Source: a virus | Reading direction: 5' to 3' (one strand) | Virus record (IMG/VR): IMGVR_UViG_3300046683_000390 | Location: 1 to 61,473 of that record | Length of the DNA stretch: 61,473 nucleotides | Shown: piece after piece, positions 10,201 to 14,337 of the stretch | Layout: each line of letters opens with the position of its first letter | How positions within the stretch are numbered: position 1 is the first letter of the stretch | The notes under the pieces: generated by a model | The model's database searches: none | The model's input: the letters and a program-made list of their open reading frames with translations, nothing else | What the model was told of the DNA's origin: nothing | Program-made: the position numbers and the translations under genes

Positions 10201-11235
10201 TGGAACACGCCGGAGATGTTTAATAAGTCTCCACTGCACAGGCTGGCGTTCGAATTCAAGAAGTACCCGCAACGCATCATGGCCAACTACATCGAGGCGG
10301 CGGTGGGTGCGATCCATGGCGACAAGGAGAAGGCGCGCCAACTCGCAGCCATGCTGATCACGCAGGGGTTTGCCGCGGGGCTGCTGGGCCTGCCGACCGA
10401 GGTGTTTTCGGTGCCGCTCAACGCGCTCAACCTCGCCGGACTGGTCAACTACAACTGGGAGGATGCGCGAGCCGACTTCCGCAGTTGGAGCGCGTCGCAG
10501 TTTGGTGCCGAGGCTGGCGAATACATCGCGTACGGCGCGTTGCGTGCCAGCGGTGCCGACATCGGCGGACGGCTGAGCCAGAGCGACATGGTGTTCTTCG
10601 GCTCGCCGCGCTCCAACAAGGCGCAGGACATTCGCAGTGCCGCGTTCGGCATCATGACCGGTGCCGGTGGCGGCGTGGTGATGGACTTGGTGACGGCCGC
10701 CCAGAAGGGTGCCGAGAGCTACCATGCCTACCAGTCGGGCAACCCGACGCTGGGCTTCAAGCTGGCACAGGAGAGCGCCAAACTGAGCATCCCGTTTAGG
10801 GCGCTGACCGACCTGATCGACACCGGGATCCAGAGCAGCGAGGGCGGCATGCAGCAGCCCTCGGGCCAGCGCAAGGGCGAGCCGCTGTCGAGCACCGAGG
10901 CGATCTGGCGGGCGGCGGGCTTCACGCCGCGGCGGGTGGCCAACGAGCAGGAGACGGCGCGCACGGTGCGTCGCATGACGACCCGCTACAACGATCAAAA
11001 GAAGCAGTTCACCAACGAGTTTGCCAGCGGCAACGGGCTCGAGCAGCAGCGCGTGTGGGCCCGTGTTCAGGAATGGAACGCGACGCTTCCGGACGAGCTC
11101 AAGGTGGACTACGGTCAGCTGGTCCGCGCCAGTGCTGCCCACGACAAGGCCGCCCAGACACCGACCAACAAAGTCGGGGTGCCGGTCGATAAAAGATCCA
11201 AAGCGTTCATGTCGATGATCCCGGTTTACCAGTGA
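1261..11235 (+). CDS. Giant virion protein with zincin-type metallopeptidase motif (3324 aa)
   Basis: The largest gene, about 10 kb. Small-residue-rich hydrophobic segments lie at roughly residues 115-160. Residues 280-950 are largely Pro/Ala-rich linker, followed by long charged helical stretches. His-Glu-Leu-Val-His at 2021-2025 (HExxH) is followed about 65 residues later by Glu-2090 in an EMLSEM segment, the spacing seen in zinc-peptidase domains of phage polyvalent proteins. The C-terminal 600 residues contain alternating hydrophobic segments that could insert into a membrane. Giant proteins at this position in podophages are usually ejected with the DNA; that role here is inference. I found no RNA polymerase motif set. 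Palindrome copies lie in the coding sequence at 2800, 4789 and 7871. Confidence 0.9.
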   Translation: MLSDFTYRPGHTGVADPFAEEPENTEDRSLGRAALDTLGSAAAVPVGWLRAGTNQLRSAAENYVGGPEPITGTVDKAVAAAQQYLQEGMQSGRSKQISQNKWDPGPDDRSAWREPVTTLVHQGAGLLPYLALGAATGGAGPASLAAMGAIGFGDADAKVRDFADNTPRQELNKVPAFVSLMREFSGDEQAARVALYHRSTDLISELTNAGANMLNYGGLTHAMAGMSPLKRPIADVVKRAVGGSAEGALMGGTTSAAGAFGEQRMKVNAGIQQAIDTGPIIKQAIEGAAGMAPLIGGLHVARGARRPGAIDTDSDLKPKNGVDPGVADTVNQELNEDNTPTPPLAGAYAPPGPTTAAGAPKGVPATGAGVWNQALPIERRDTLAAATAAQSGQGPPGQAINAGAPPIQQAPTQPVQPRVQVTPPAGRTAPVTPAPTGAPPVEQGPPAGTPIEQTVTAMAPPPTPIGTKTAIWMGETVTISPRPARVMPDGEVMQEVILPDGARKQVPTHQLEPVTPEVTQAGAAVPAAAPAPPVSGERTGITPVPGWLTERDNQVLDKAAKLHLTKRIGELSQTKTATEISAELNNALTPSEVRVVRDALGIKPLGPQEGILAAVPTEVKPAGAGMAKVKEVQAKKAAPAAPPETTTMQVYSEAAPAAKTPETPAPIAPAAPAAPAPVPVGKQRAALAAQRKQARTDVIKITSALQQERQSLPQADETRRVLTDLVNPRADMDTLQAAADWGRDNDRPDVVTLASHRANMLAAQAKRQKSPYPEGHREHTSSTARLASRADELARRAREVAEGIPKKVTSSPDAESKELKATVSETAGAAPTEAAPEAAAEPKETAAADVEGKPAAPAAPASLKARTLQRDDVVTTEKGRTYTVHRVTQRDEYPQDPLVQIKYPDIKDTVFEHRASELDKNQPAKSIERAEQGALTTKNRPRERPEGLLIDKAEEKPAEGRTPPRDYPSYKFIGHNAQGHELWQSPATGLRVSRRMEKGPDGKVHPFVRVEDSTIAREEGERGRYVRSDDFRLPTEDKLQVPPVVERVFKLGREHEPTRRQERPREAAVRAKTAELEALDTKITETLRDAADKATAAALFDQKPAPTGGIPRTTTKLSAREQQFANDVQAFEKNPSQGKWIALNARAKTLDRARAASRLKPLMSDMLEEAVRSAEGLTRGVTPRRRRVGESPYDEREQALLKDINQLRRDTVVPTTVTQISTTGGAGRLSSVVISDRQSRISTDEFNARRKLLLERARVVDRLRKDANLDTPFEDLIPAERMPPSNRTETQQFADAVRSLEQFRNYPTNSFLIHPGVQQLLGLIRSINANRGRFKNYFLLEQARRRLGEAPESLSQLPIPAWLEDKLRRSPQVNEYRSLIDSEAQAAYRAARELANAHVKAYYAHAFPNRKFGLKTLAEQAHDKFKLLNEAEREALRKLTDVEMKPVELTEALRKKIAEKLDLEGRTEDLGHFLSEAKKLIDAEQGDAIQSSKMSALRKHYTIEREGRIDYSIAKTIESHLSDADGIFQTKKWNNFLNDLMGMSQTHEVTVKRMNPITHELEDHTIEVAHSMTYPEPPPEMAKGPALPRNEWAWDVQRGADGAPTSRRVIVKGGGVASAEAVRKWNDIAAAHYQRVADWSLGVERQFEATMQLRKLLQGTIARVEVELKKYTTENRIEGETIKWRLPNGTPTKSGYLRFRAGKSDENFDHYNFANDMQKVLNHIEVDMKALENATNFRGDMSGWDISKTPFQQYARKLSPLLQDYAFGMRNYQSGNMRAIRDARDARTAETDRAIAGRDTMVRDAEGKWNALDPDQVADLTSTEDALIDAIALRQKNETNQRILRDEQRKSNRTLADERAEGAEETAKTFPLNRASAENLRKAQKYRPGTFDEEGLPIEGKRNVEFEPYIEDQVDEAFKILDSADPTHPMIDEPLTPQQVVDKVKQILRDGVDTGDMSHAITPKFLDRLAKTVEGTTIVRAPYEVVSAAGTDMPAYYVAKHDRVVIPNDAADRFFGRNAVHELVHAASHGMLNTDPAFRADMESLLKRARDYAKTAGIVPHDYEFEYAFSAEKGAVPWTRQTYGLRDVGEMLSEMKSSQTFRQFLARVPSGDKPTIGEKIRNVLNAAYRSIRDGFRRLMGNEVDGDTALDTLFYDQSSVLGKVERMYSRAERSIERYGRVTAANSLTVPARPGARSTFDRDMGSNLRRYAGKTVDEAIDRARHISQNKAVGLSLHTSYDLERRTSDQEFKDHVHNVNSLRAREAQERNRLMNEIDGPVVANLATFMRSRSPKWRDKLASFLIDETMHRAYADAPLNERDAKGKLIGKNSHIDPNDIAWRQTVREHSYMQDRYKEVSSVPGFQKIRNEVHQFYKGKEHEIRRMYIRTFAEMGLMPDIKDPKLWADTLNALEKHIATGDKAKGTMTPGELKAMDQFDLDSEKFREKVNDIRKVVRQYSHIEGPFVPLVRDGEFAVSGKFHLPAAKGGEVLMQKDRRSDEMVDNGIRTFKDLKDLHAYERKVTEELGIKQIDGGEIYFDPKTNERVMRYTPEELAAENVKRTAEGKPELDNRRATKGDIKEMKEQGRAIETRYWIEFSPHLLEKHASRTAARESVAAWRTKLNDKQLTINNPERARRGEAHHSEQYFSDTLMKIMNSFKASEPYQNLDTHEQMGLNEKLRFLAQKAVMHRGVSQRYLPRRYVLGASNDLVRSLSDYSGATASWLSRMKFAPEMTEAWRKLNEYVDANRSDAGDKNSEARSTIRDYIGHQLHRQSEPMVDNGWSRFVDRLIRWTMLDKLPGISYFVQNGTEVPLVAGPLMMGRHNPLMVAARIREAAGLFGPLKMIGGGIADMASAAMGRPTNRKYREQFEKQILGHRYAPGLMDLIKYMSDHGMYDQHAGLEYQQMARDAESGIGAPIDKFSRFLTNIFQSGNSAVENFNRITTSASAYMLERDRLGRDPEAHQKALRYAWDISNKANGMYFNWNTPEMFNKSPLHRLAFEFKKYPQRIMANYIEAAVGAIHGDKEKARQLAAMLITQGFAAGLLGLPTEVFSVPLNALNLAGLVNYNWEDARADFRSWSASQFGAEAGEYIAYGALRASGADIGGRLSQSDMVFFGSPRSNKAQDIRSAAFGIMTGAGGGVVMDLVTAAQKGAESYHAYQSGNPTLGFKLAQESAKLSIPFRALTDLIDTGIQSSEGGMQQPSGQRKGEPLSSTEAIWRAAGFTPRRVANEQETARTVRRMTTRYNDQKKQFTNEFASGNGLEQQRVWARVQEWNATLPDELKVDYGQLVRASAAHDKAAQTPTNKVGVPVDKRSKAFMSMIPVYQ

Positions 11236-11242
11236 GGGCGTG

Positions 11243-11455
11243 ATGGCCAACCCGTTCGACGTCGAGCACGACCCGCACTACGACAAAGAGATTACCGCCA
11301 TGATCAAGGGCGGCGAGCACGGGACGTGGCGCAAGCAGGGCGACGTCAGGATTTACACCCCGCACATGAGTTTCTTCGAGAAGGTGCCCGCTCACTACCT
11401 CGCCACCTACTTCGTCGAGCACGGCGCTAATGACTTACGACTTAACCTGCCCTAG
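11243..11455 (+). CDS. Small protein of unknown function (70 aa)
   Basis: Starts 7 bases after the stop of the giant gene with GAGGG upstream. A GTG three bases earlier is in frame, but the ATG has the better spacing. The product is soluble, with His, Tyr and Phe spread along it. No family is recognised. Part of the plus-strand virion microprotein cluster that runs to 13927. Confidence 0.7.
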   Translation: MANPFDVEHDPHYDKEITAMIKGGEHGTWRKQGDVRIYTPHMSFFEKVPAHYLATYFVEHGANDLRLNLP

Positions 11456-11468
11456 AATGGGGGTCACC

Positions 11469-11621
11469 ATGAAGAAAGTCTCCGCACCCAAGCCGACCAA
11501 GAACCCGATCTCCAAGGCCGAGCTGAAAGGCGCGGGTGATCAGCCCGAGCTGAGTGCTAAGATCGGTGGCATCGGCAACACCGCCAAGAACGCTACCAAG
11601 GACTACACACGGGGCAAGTAA
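11469..11621 (+). CDS. Lys-rich microprotein (50 aa)
   Basis: A 50-residue, strongly basic protein (Lys-Pro N-terminus, KDYTRGK end). I chose ATG 11469, preceded by GGGGGTCACC, over an upstream in-frame ATG at 11430 that overlaps the previous gene. Its TAA stop (11619-11621) lies inside a copy of the palindrome, whose other half gives the ribosome-binding site of the next gene. Function unknown. Confidence 0.7.
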   Translation: MKKVSAPKPTKNPISKAELKGAGDQPELSAKIGGIGNTAKNATKDYTRGK

Positions 11622-11635
11622 CTCCGGGGGTTATC

Positions 11636-12073
11636 ATGGCTGACAGGAAATTCGACGAGCCCGTCATCGTCTACCAGAACATCAGCGACCCGATGAACAT
11701 ACCCAAAGCGGCGAAGTGGTACTCGGATCCTGCCAACAACGCCGAGTACCGTCGTCCGCTACGACCGGGTGAGAAGACCAATCAGCGCGAGGAACCCGGT
11801 GAGCTCGAAGGCTACGAGAAGGGTGGCCCGGTGCAGCGCAGTCCTAAAGATCTGCTGCCGCCCGATGAGCGTAAGCTACGCGATCAACTAAACGTCAACG
11901 AATACAAGCAGGAGCGTGAGCTGGGCAGGATGCAGGGCCGTGACGCGGCCCCGCTCGAGGGTCCGCCCGTGACCTCTGCGCCGCTCGAGTTTCCGTCGCA
12001 GTACAACAAGGGCGGCAGGGTCAAGCACGGCTCGGACACCCGCGTCGTGTGCAAGGATAAGTTCCATGGCTGA
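11636..12073 (+). CDS. Virion-region small protein with KGG motifs, paralogue A (145 aa)
   Basis: Translated from ATG 11636 behind GGGGG from the palindrome. It contains PLRPGEK near residue 42 and two Lys-Gly-Gly-x-Val elements (EKGGPV, NKGGRV). The C-terminal segment with KHGSDTRVVCK is almost identical, also at DNA level, to the end of the next gene (12066-12311), so the two are tandem paralogues. It overlaps that gene by 8 bases. Function unknown; the context suggests a minor virion or assembly protein. Confidence 0.75.
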   Translation: MADRKFDEPVIVYQNISDPMNIPKAAKWYSDPANNAEYRRPLRPGEKTNQREEPGELEGYEKGGPVQRSPKDLLPPDERKLRDQLNVNEYKQERELGRMQGRDAAPLEGPPVTSAPLEFPSQYNKGGRVKHGSDTRVVCKDKFHG

Positions 12074-12311
12074 CCCGAGAGATAACCCCGTCCCCAAGAT
12101 CATCGGAGAAACTCGTGACCCCGAGGCGCAGCGCCGCGCCGACGACTGGATCTACAAGGGTGACCTAGGCAACTGGCGGGAGTACGTGCGACCGCTGCGT
12201 CCGGGGGAGAAGCCCAACCAGAGCGAGGAGCCACCCGAGGAATATAACAAGGGCGGCATGGTCAAGCACGGCTCGGACACCCGCGTCGTGTGTAAGAATA
12301 AATTCTCATAA
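12066..12311 (+). CDS. Virion-region small protein with KGG motif, paralogue B (81 aa)
   Basis: A shorter tandem copy of the preceding gene. It shares PLRPGEK, the Asn-Gln-x-Glu-Glu-Pro stretch and the C-terminal NKGGMVKHGSDTRVVCK segment but lacks about 60 central residues. ATG 12066 lies within the end of the upstream gene. The TAA stop (12309-12311) starts a palindrome copy that also provides GGAGG for the next gene. Function unknown. Confidence 0.75.
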   Translation: MADPRDNPVPKIIGETRDPEAQRRADDWIYKGDLGNWREYVRPLRPGEKPNQSEEPPEEYNKGGMVKHGSDTRVVCKNKFS

Positions 12312-12325
12312 CCCCGGAGGTTACG

Positions 12326-12562
12326 ATGGCCAAACCCAACCCCTTTGCCAGCAAGAAGGCCCCACCGTTCGGCAAAGGTGGGGGTGCCAAGAAGGGCGGC
12401 TTCGAAGGCTCGGCGCGCGACGTCGAGAAGTTCCCCGAGGGCTCGCCCAAGGACATGGCGATGGACCGCAAACAACGTGCCGCCCCTGCGCCGCCGATGG
12501 GCATGCCGCCCGGTCCGGCGTTCAAGCGCGGCGGTGCCGTCAAGCGCGGGAAGTTCCAGTGA
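12326..12562 (+). CDS. Basic Gly/Pro-rich small protein (78 aa)
   Basis: ATG 12326 follows GGAGGTTACG, an ideal ribosome-binding site supplied by the palindrome at 12309. The protein is Lys/Gly/Pro-rich and ends with KRGGAVKRGKFQ, another Arg-Gly-Gly-x-Val element like those in the neighbours. Low complexity suggests disorder. No family is recognised. The stop overlaps the GTG start of the DUF3309-like gene (GTGA). Confidence 0.75.
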   Translation: MAKPNPFASKKAPPFGKGGGAKKGGFEGSARDVEKFPEGSPKDMAMDRKQRAAPAPPMGMPPGPAFKRGGAVKRGKFQ

Positions 12563-12717
12563 CGATCGGCGTCATCCTGATCATCGTCATCGTGCTGCTG
12601 TTGGTGGCGCTGCCGCACTGGCCGTACTCGACCGGCTGGGGCTACTACCCGTCAGGCGGCATCGGTCTGGTGCTGATCATCCTCGTCGTCCTGATGCTGC
12701 TCGGGGTGGTTCACTGA
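12559..12717 (+). CDS. DUF3309-like two-helix membrane microprotein (52 aa)
   Basis: Begins at GTG 12559, overlapping the upstream TGA. There are two hydrophobic helices (about residues 4-17 and 37-51), separated by a short loop with PHWPYSTGWGYYPSGG. This loop pattern and size match the DUF3309 family, small inner-membrane proteins common in Proteobacteria and of unknown function. In a phage it may be an acquired host gene, or a membrane factor for ejection or lysis; both are guesses. Confidence 0.75.
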   Translation: MTIGVILIIVIVLLLVALPHWPYSTGWGYYPSGGIGLVLIILVVLMLLGVVH

Positions 12718-12791
12718 GCAAAGGTCACATGCCCCTGTAGTAAACAGGGCGTATGGTCCGGCCGCTCGAAACCTAAAAAAGGAGACGCCTA

Positions 12792-13250
12792 ATGCTGGCT
12801 TACATCACCCCGGCCGGAGAGCACGGGCTCTACATCATCCACGAGGTGCAGGGCCGCACCGATCCGGGCTTCGGACAGGGCCGTCCCGGCCTGCGTCCCG
12901 ACCACGACCTGCCGGGCTACGGCCATCCCGACCACAGCCTGCCGGGTCGTCCGGTGCATCCCGATCAAGGCCTGCCGGGCATGGGCGCGCGTCCCGATCA
13001 GGGCCTGCCGGGTGGTCGTCCGGGCATCCCCAATAACGACCTGCCGAGCAACCCGCCGCCGCAAGTCGCGCCGGGTCAGACGCTGGTGCTGGTGCGCTCC
13101 CACGATGGCAAGTGGCATTACGCTGCGCTGCCTGCAGCCTACCCAGTGCCGACACCGCTGCCGACGCCGCCGATGGCACCGGGTGGTCAGCCGACGCCGC
13201 CGCATCCGGGCCAGCTCCCCGGCCAAACACCGCAGCCAAGGCCAGCTTAG
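12792..13250 (+). CDS. Pro/Gly-rich protein with PDxxLPG repeats (152 aa)
   Basis: A good ribosome-binding site (GGAGA) precedes ATG 12792. Residues about 35-84 carry four to five repeats of the form Pro-Asp-x-x-Leu-Pro-Gly. A compact segment follows (about 95-118, VLVRSHDGKWHYAAL), then a Pro-rich tail. Repeats of this kind suggest an extended, collagen-like or disordered spacer. The gene sits alone between 74-bp and 84-bp gaps. No function is recognised. Confidence 0.75.
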   Translation: MLAYITPAGEHGLYIIHEVQGRTDPGFGQGRPGLRPDHDLPGYGHPDHSLPGRPVHPDQGLPGMGARPDQGLPGGRPGIPNNDLPSNPPPQVAPGQTLVLVRSHDGKWHYAALPAAYPVPTPLPTPPMAPGGQPTPPHPGQLPGQTPQPRPA

Positions 13251-13334
13251 CAGCCGGGCCGCTAGCAAGGGAGGGGTTGCCATGTCGACGGTGACGGGCA
13301 ACCCCGAACTGCACCTGCAACTAGGGAGGCTTCA

Positions 13335-13484
13335 ATGCTGCTCATGGTCCTGTTCTGGGTGCTCCTCGTGCTCGCAGCCCTCGGCGGCGGCTACTACTAC
13401 CGCCTGCAGCCGTGGTTCCCCGGTATCGGCGTGGTGCTGGTGCTGATCGCGCTGCTCGGCTTCAAAGTGTTCCCACCCATTTGA
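13335..13484 (+). CDS. Membrane microprotein with two hydrophobic segments (49 aa)
   Basis: ATG 13335 follows GGGAGGCTTCA. Two hydrophobic stretches (residues 1-16 and 31-48) flank a short Tyr/Arg/Pro loop. It is similar in size and topology to the DUF3309-like protein 600 bases upstream, though the loop sequence differs. It could be a small membrane factor, for example for ejection or holin-like function. That is not supported by any specific motif. Confidence 0.7.
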   Translation: MLLMVLFWVLLVLAALGGGYYYRLQPWFPGIGVVLVLIALLGFKVFPPI

Positions 13485-13496
13485 CGGAGTAGGCCG

Positions 13497-13655
13497 ATGC
13501 CGTTGAAAAAAGGCACATCTCAGGCGGTGGTGTCGCAGAACATCAAGACCGAGGTCGCCGCGGGCAAGCCCCAGAAGCAGGCGGTCGCGATCGCGATGAA
13601 CACCGCACGGCGCAGCGGCGGCGGCACCGCGACCAAGCTCAAGAAGGTCAAGTGA
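13497..13655 (+). CDS. Small basic phage protein of the MPLKKG type (52 aa)
   Basis: A short basic protein beginning MPLKKG, with a central [22 protein letters not shown] segment. From memory, proteins of this pattern (N-terminal KKG, then NIKTE and [11 protein letters not shown]) are very common in tailed phages of Proteobacteria and are annotated only as hypothetical. The stop overlaps the ATG of the HNH-like gene (TGATG). Role unknown. Confidence 0.8.
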   Translation: MPLKKGTSQAVVSQNIKTEVAAGKPQKQAVAIAMNTARRSGGGTATKLKKVK

Positions 13656-13927
13656 TGGCGGCACCTTCGGGTCGTGTGTATTCGGCGTACGATCGTGAGT
13701 ATGCCAAGCACGACAACGCCAAGCAGGCGGCCCGCATGCGCGCCCGCCGCGCCGAGGTGAAGCGCTACGGCGAGGCCGCGCTCAAGGGCAAGGACATCGA
13801 TCACATCAAGCCACTGCAGGCCGGGGGATCCAACGAGCCGAGCAACTGGCGTATCCGAGATGTTGCTGGAAACCGTGGCGATAAATCGGTGTTCAATGCA
13901 CCGGGCTACCACAAGACCCAGCTGTAA
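13655..13927 (+). CDS. Small HNH-nuclease-like protein (90 aa)
   Basis: Residues 47-65 read IDHIKPLQAGGSNEPSNW, the Asp-His-x-x-Pro-Leu...Gly-Gly-Ser-Asn...Asn core of HNH nucleases, with a following NRGDKS. The zinc-binding Cys pairs of many HNH proteins are absent, so it is a minimal HNH fold. Free-standing HNH proteins in phages act in homing or in packaging with terminase. Here it is the last gene of the plus-strand virion block. Its TAA stop lies in the palindrome that also holds the stop of the convergent gene. Confidence 0.7.
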   Translation: MAAPSGRVYSAYDREYAKHDNAKQAARMRARRAEVKRYGEAALKGKDIDHIKPLQAGGSNEPSNWRIRDVAGNRGDKSVFNAPGYHKTQL

Positions 13928-13940
13928 CCCCCGGAGTTAC
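13924..13940. repeat. Palindrome copy sharing stop codons of two convergent genes
   Basis: A 17-bp copy of the dispersed palindrome. TAA on the plus strand (13925-13927) ends the HNH-like gene, and TAA on the minus strand (13939-13937) ends the convergent membrane protein gene. It therefore separates the virion block from the minus-strand replication block with only 9 bases between the two coding regions. Confidence 0.9.
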
Positions 13941-14173
13941 TTCTTGGCGAAGCCGCCAGCGAACGCCAGCGCCGCTGCCAGTGCCGCTCCCAACAACTGA
14001 TTAAGCGTGCCGTTGATGTTGTCGCAGTTCCAGCGGCCCTCGACGATGCGCTCGCTCCAATAGATGCAGGCGGTCAGCCCGACCAGCACCACGACACAGT
14101 GCACAGCCAGCACGCTGGCGATCAGCCAGAAGCAGGCGCGGACCGGGTCGAAGGGCGGGCGCTCTCCCGGCAT
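13937..14173 (-). CDS. Two-helix membrane protein (78 aa)
   Basis: Hydrophobic segments at about residues 12-39 and 57-75 enclose a short loop (SERIVEGRWNCDNING). It is the last gene of the minus-strand operon. Size and topology would fit a holin, but no endolysin is recognised nearby and no holin family is evident, so the role is open. The start at ATG 14173 lies within the upstream small gene (52-bp overlap). Confidence 0.65.
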   Translation of the reverse strand: MPGERPPFDPVRACFWLIASVLAVHCVVVLVGLTACIYWSERIVEGRWNCDNINGTLNQLLGAALAAALAFAGGFAKK

Positions 14174-14337
14174 CGCGCGTCCTCATTGAGCAGCTCGACG
14201 ATTTTGTAAGCATACACCGAACTGGCGCAGCTGCAGACCGTGCCGTCGCCCACGCGCTTGACGGCGAAGGAGGTGATTGCGCTCTCGAACCTGCCAATGA
14301 CCTCGACCGATCGAACAACGTAAAATGGTGTGTCCAT
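14122..14337 (-). CDS. Small protein of unknown function (71 aa)
   Basis: Starts with ATG ATG at 14340/14337, overlapping the TGA of the primase-helicase gene, so it is probably translationally coupled. The N-terminal 50 residues look like a compact alpha/beta protein (FYVVRSVEVIGRFESAITSF, then two Cys). The last 20 residues are Arg/Ser/Ala-rich and overlap the start of the next gene. No family is recognised. Confidence 0.6.
   Translation of the reverse strand: MDTPFYVVRSVEVIGRFESAITSFAVKRVGDGTVCSCASSVYAYKIVELLNEDARCRESARPSTRSAPASG

Noticed and set aside
1261-11235. N4-type virion RNA polymerase in the giant protein
   Set aside because: Size and position fit, but I could not find the set of T7/N4 polymerase motifs; only the HExxH motif is clear.
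8695-11250. Long open frame on the minus strand opposite the giant virion gene (851 codons)
   Set aside because: Low-complexity Arg/His/Val-rich product typical of the antisense strand of G+C-rich genes, with no ribosome-binding site; the plus-strand gene is continuous through it.
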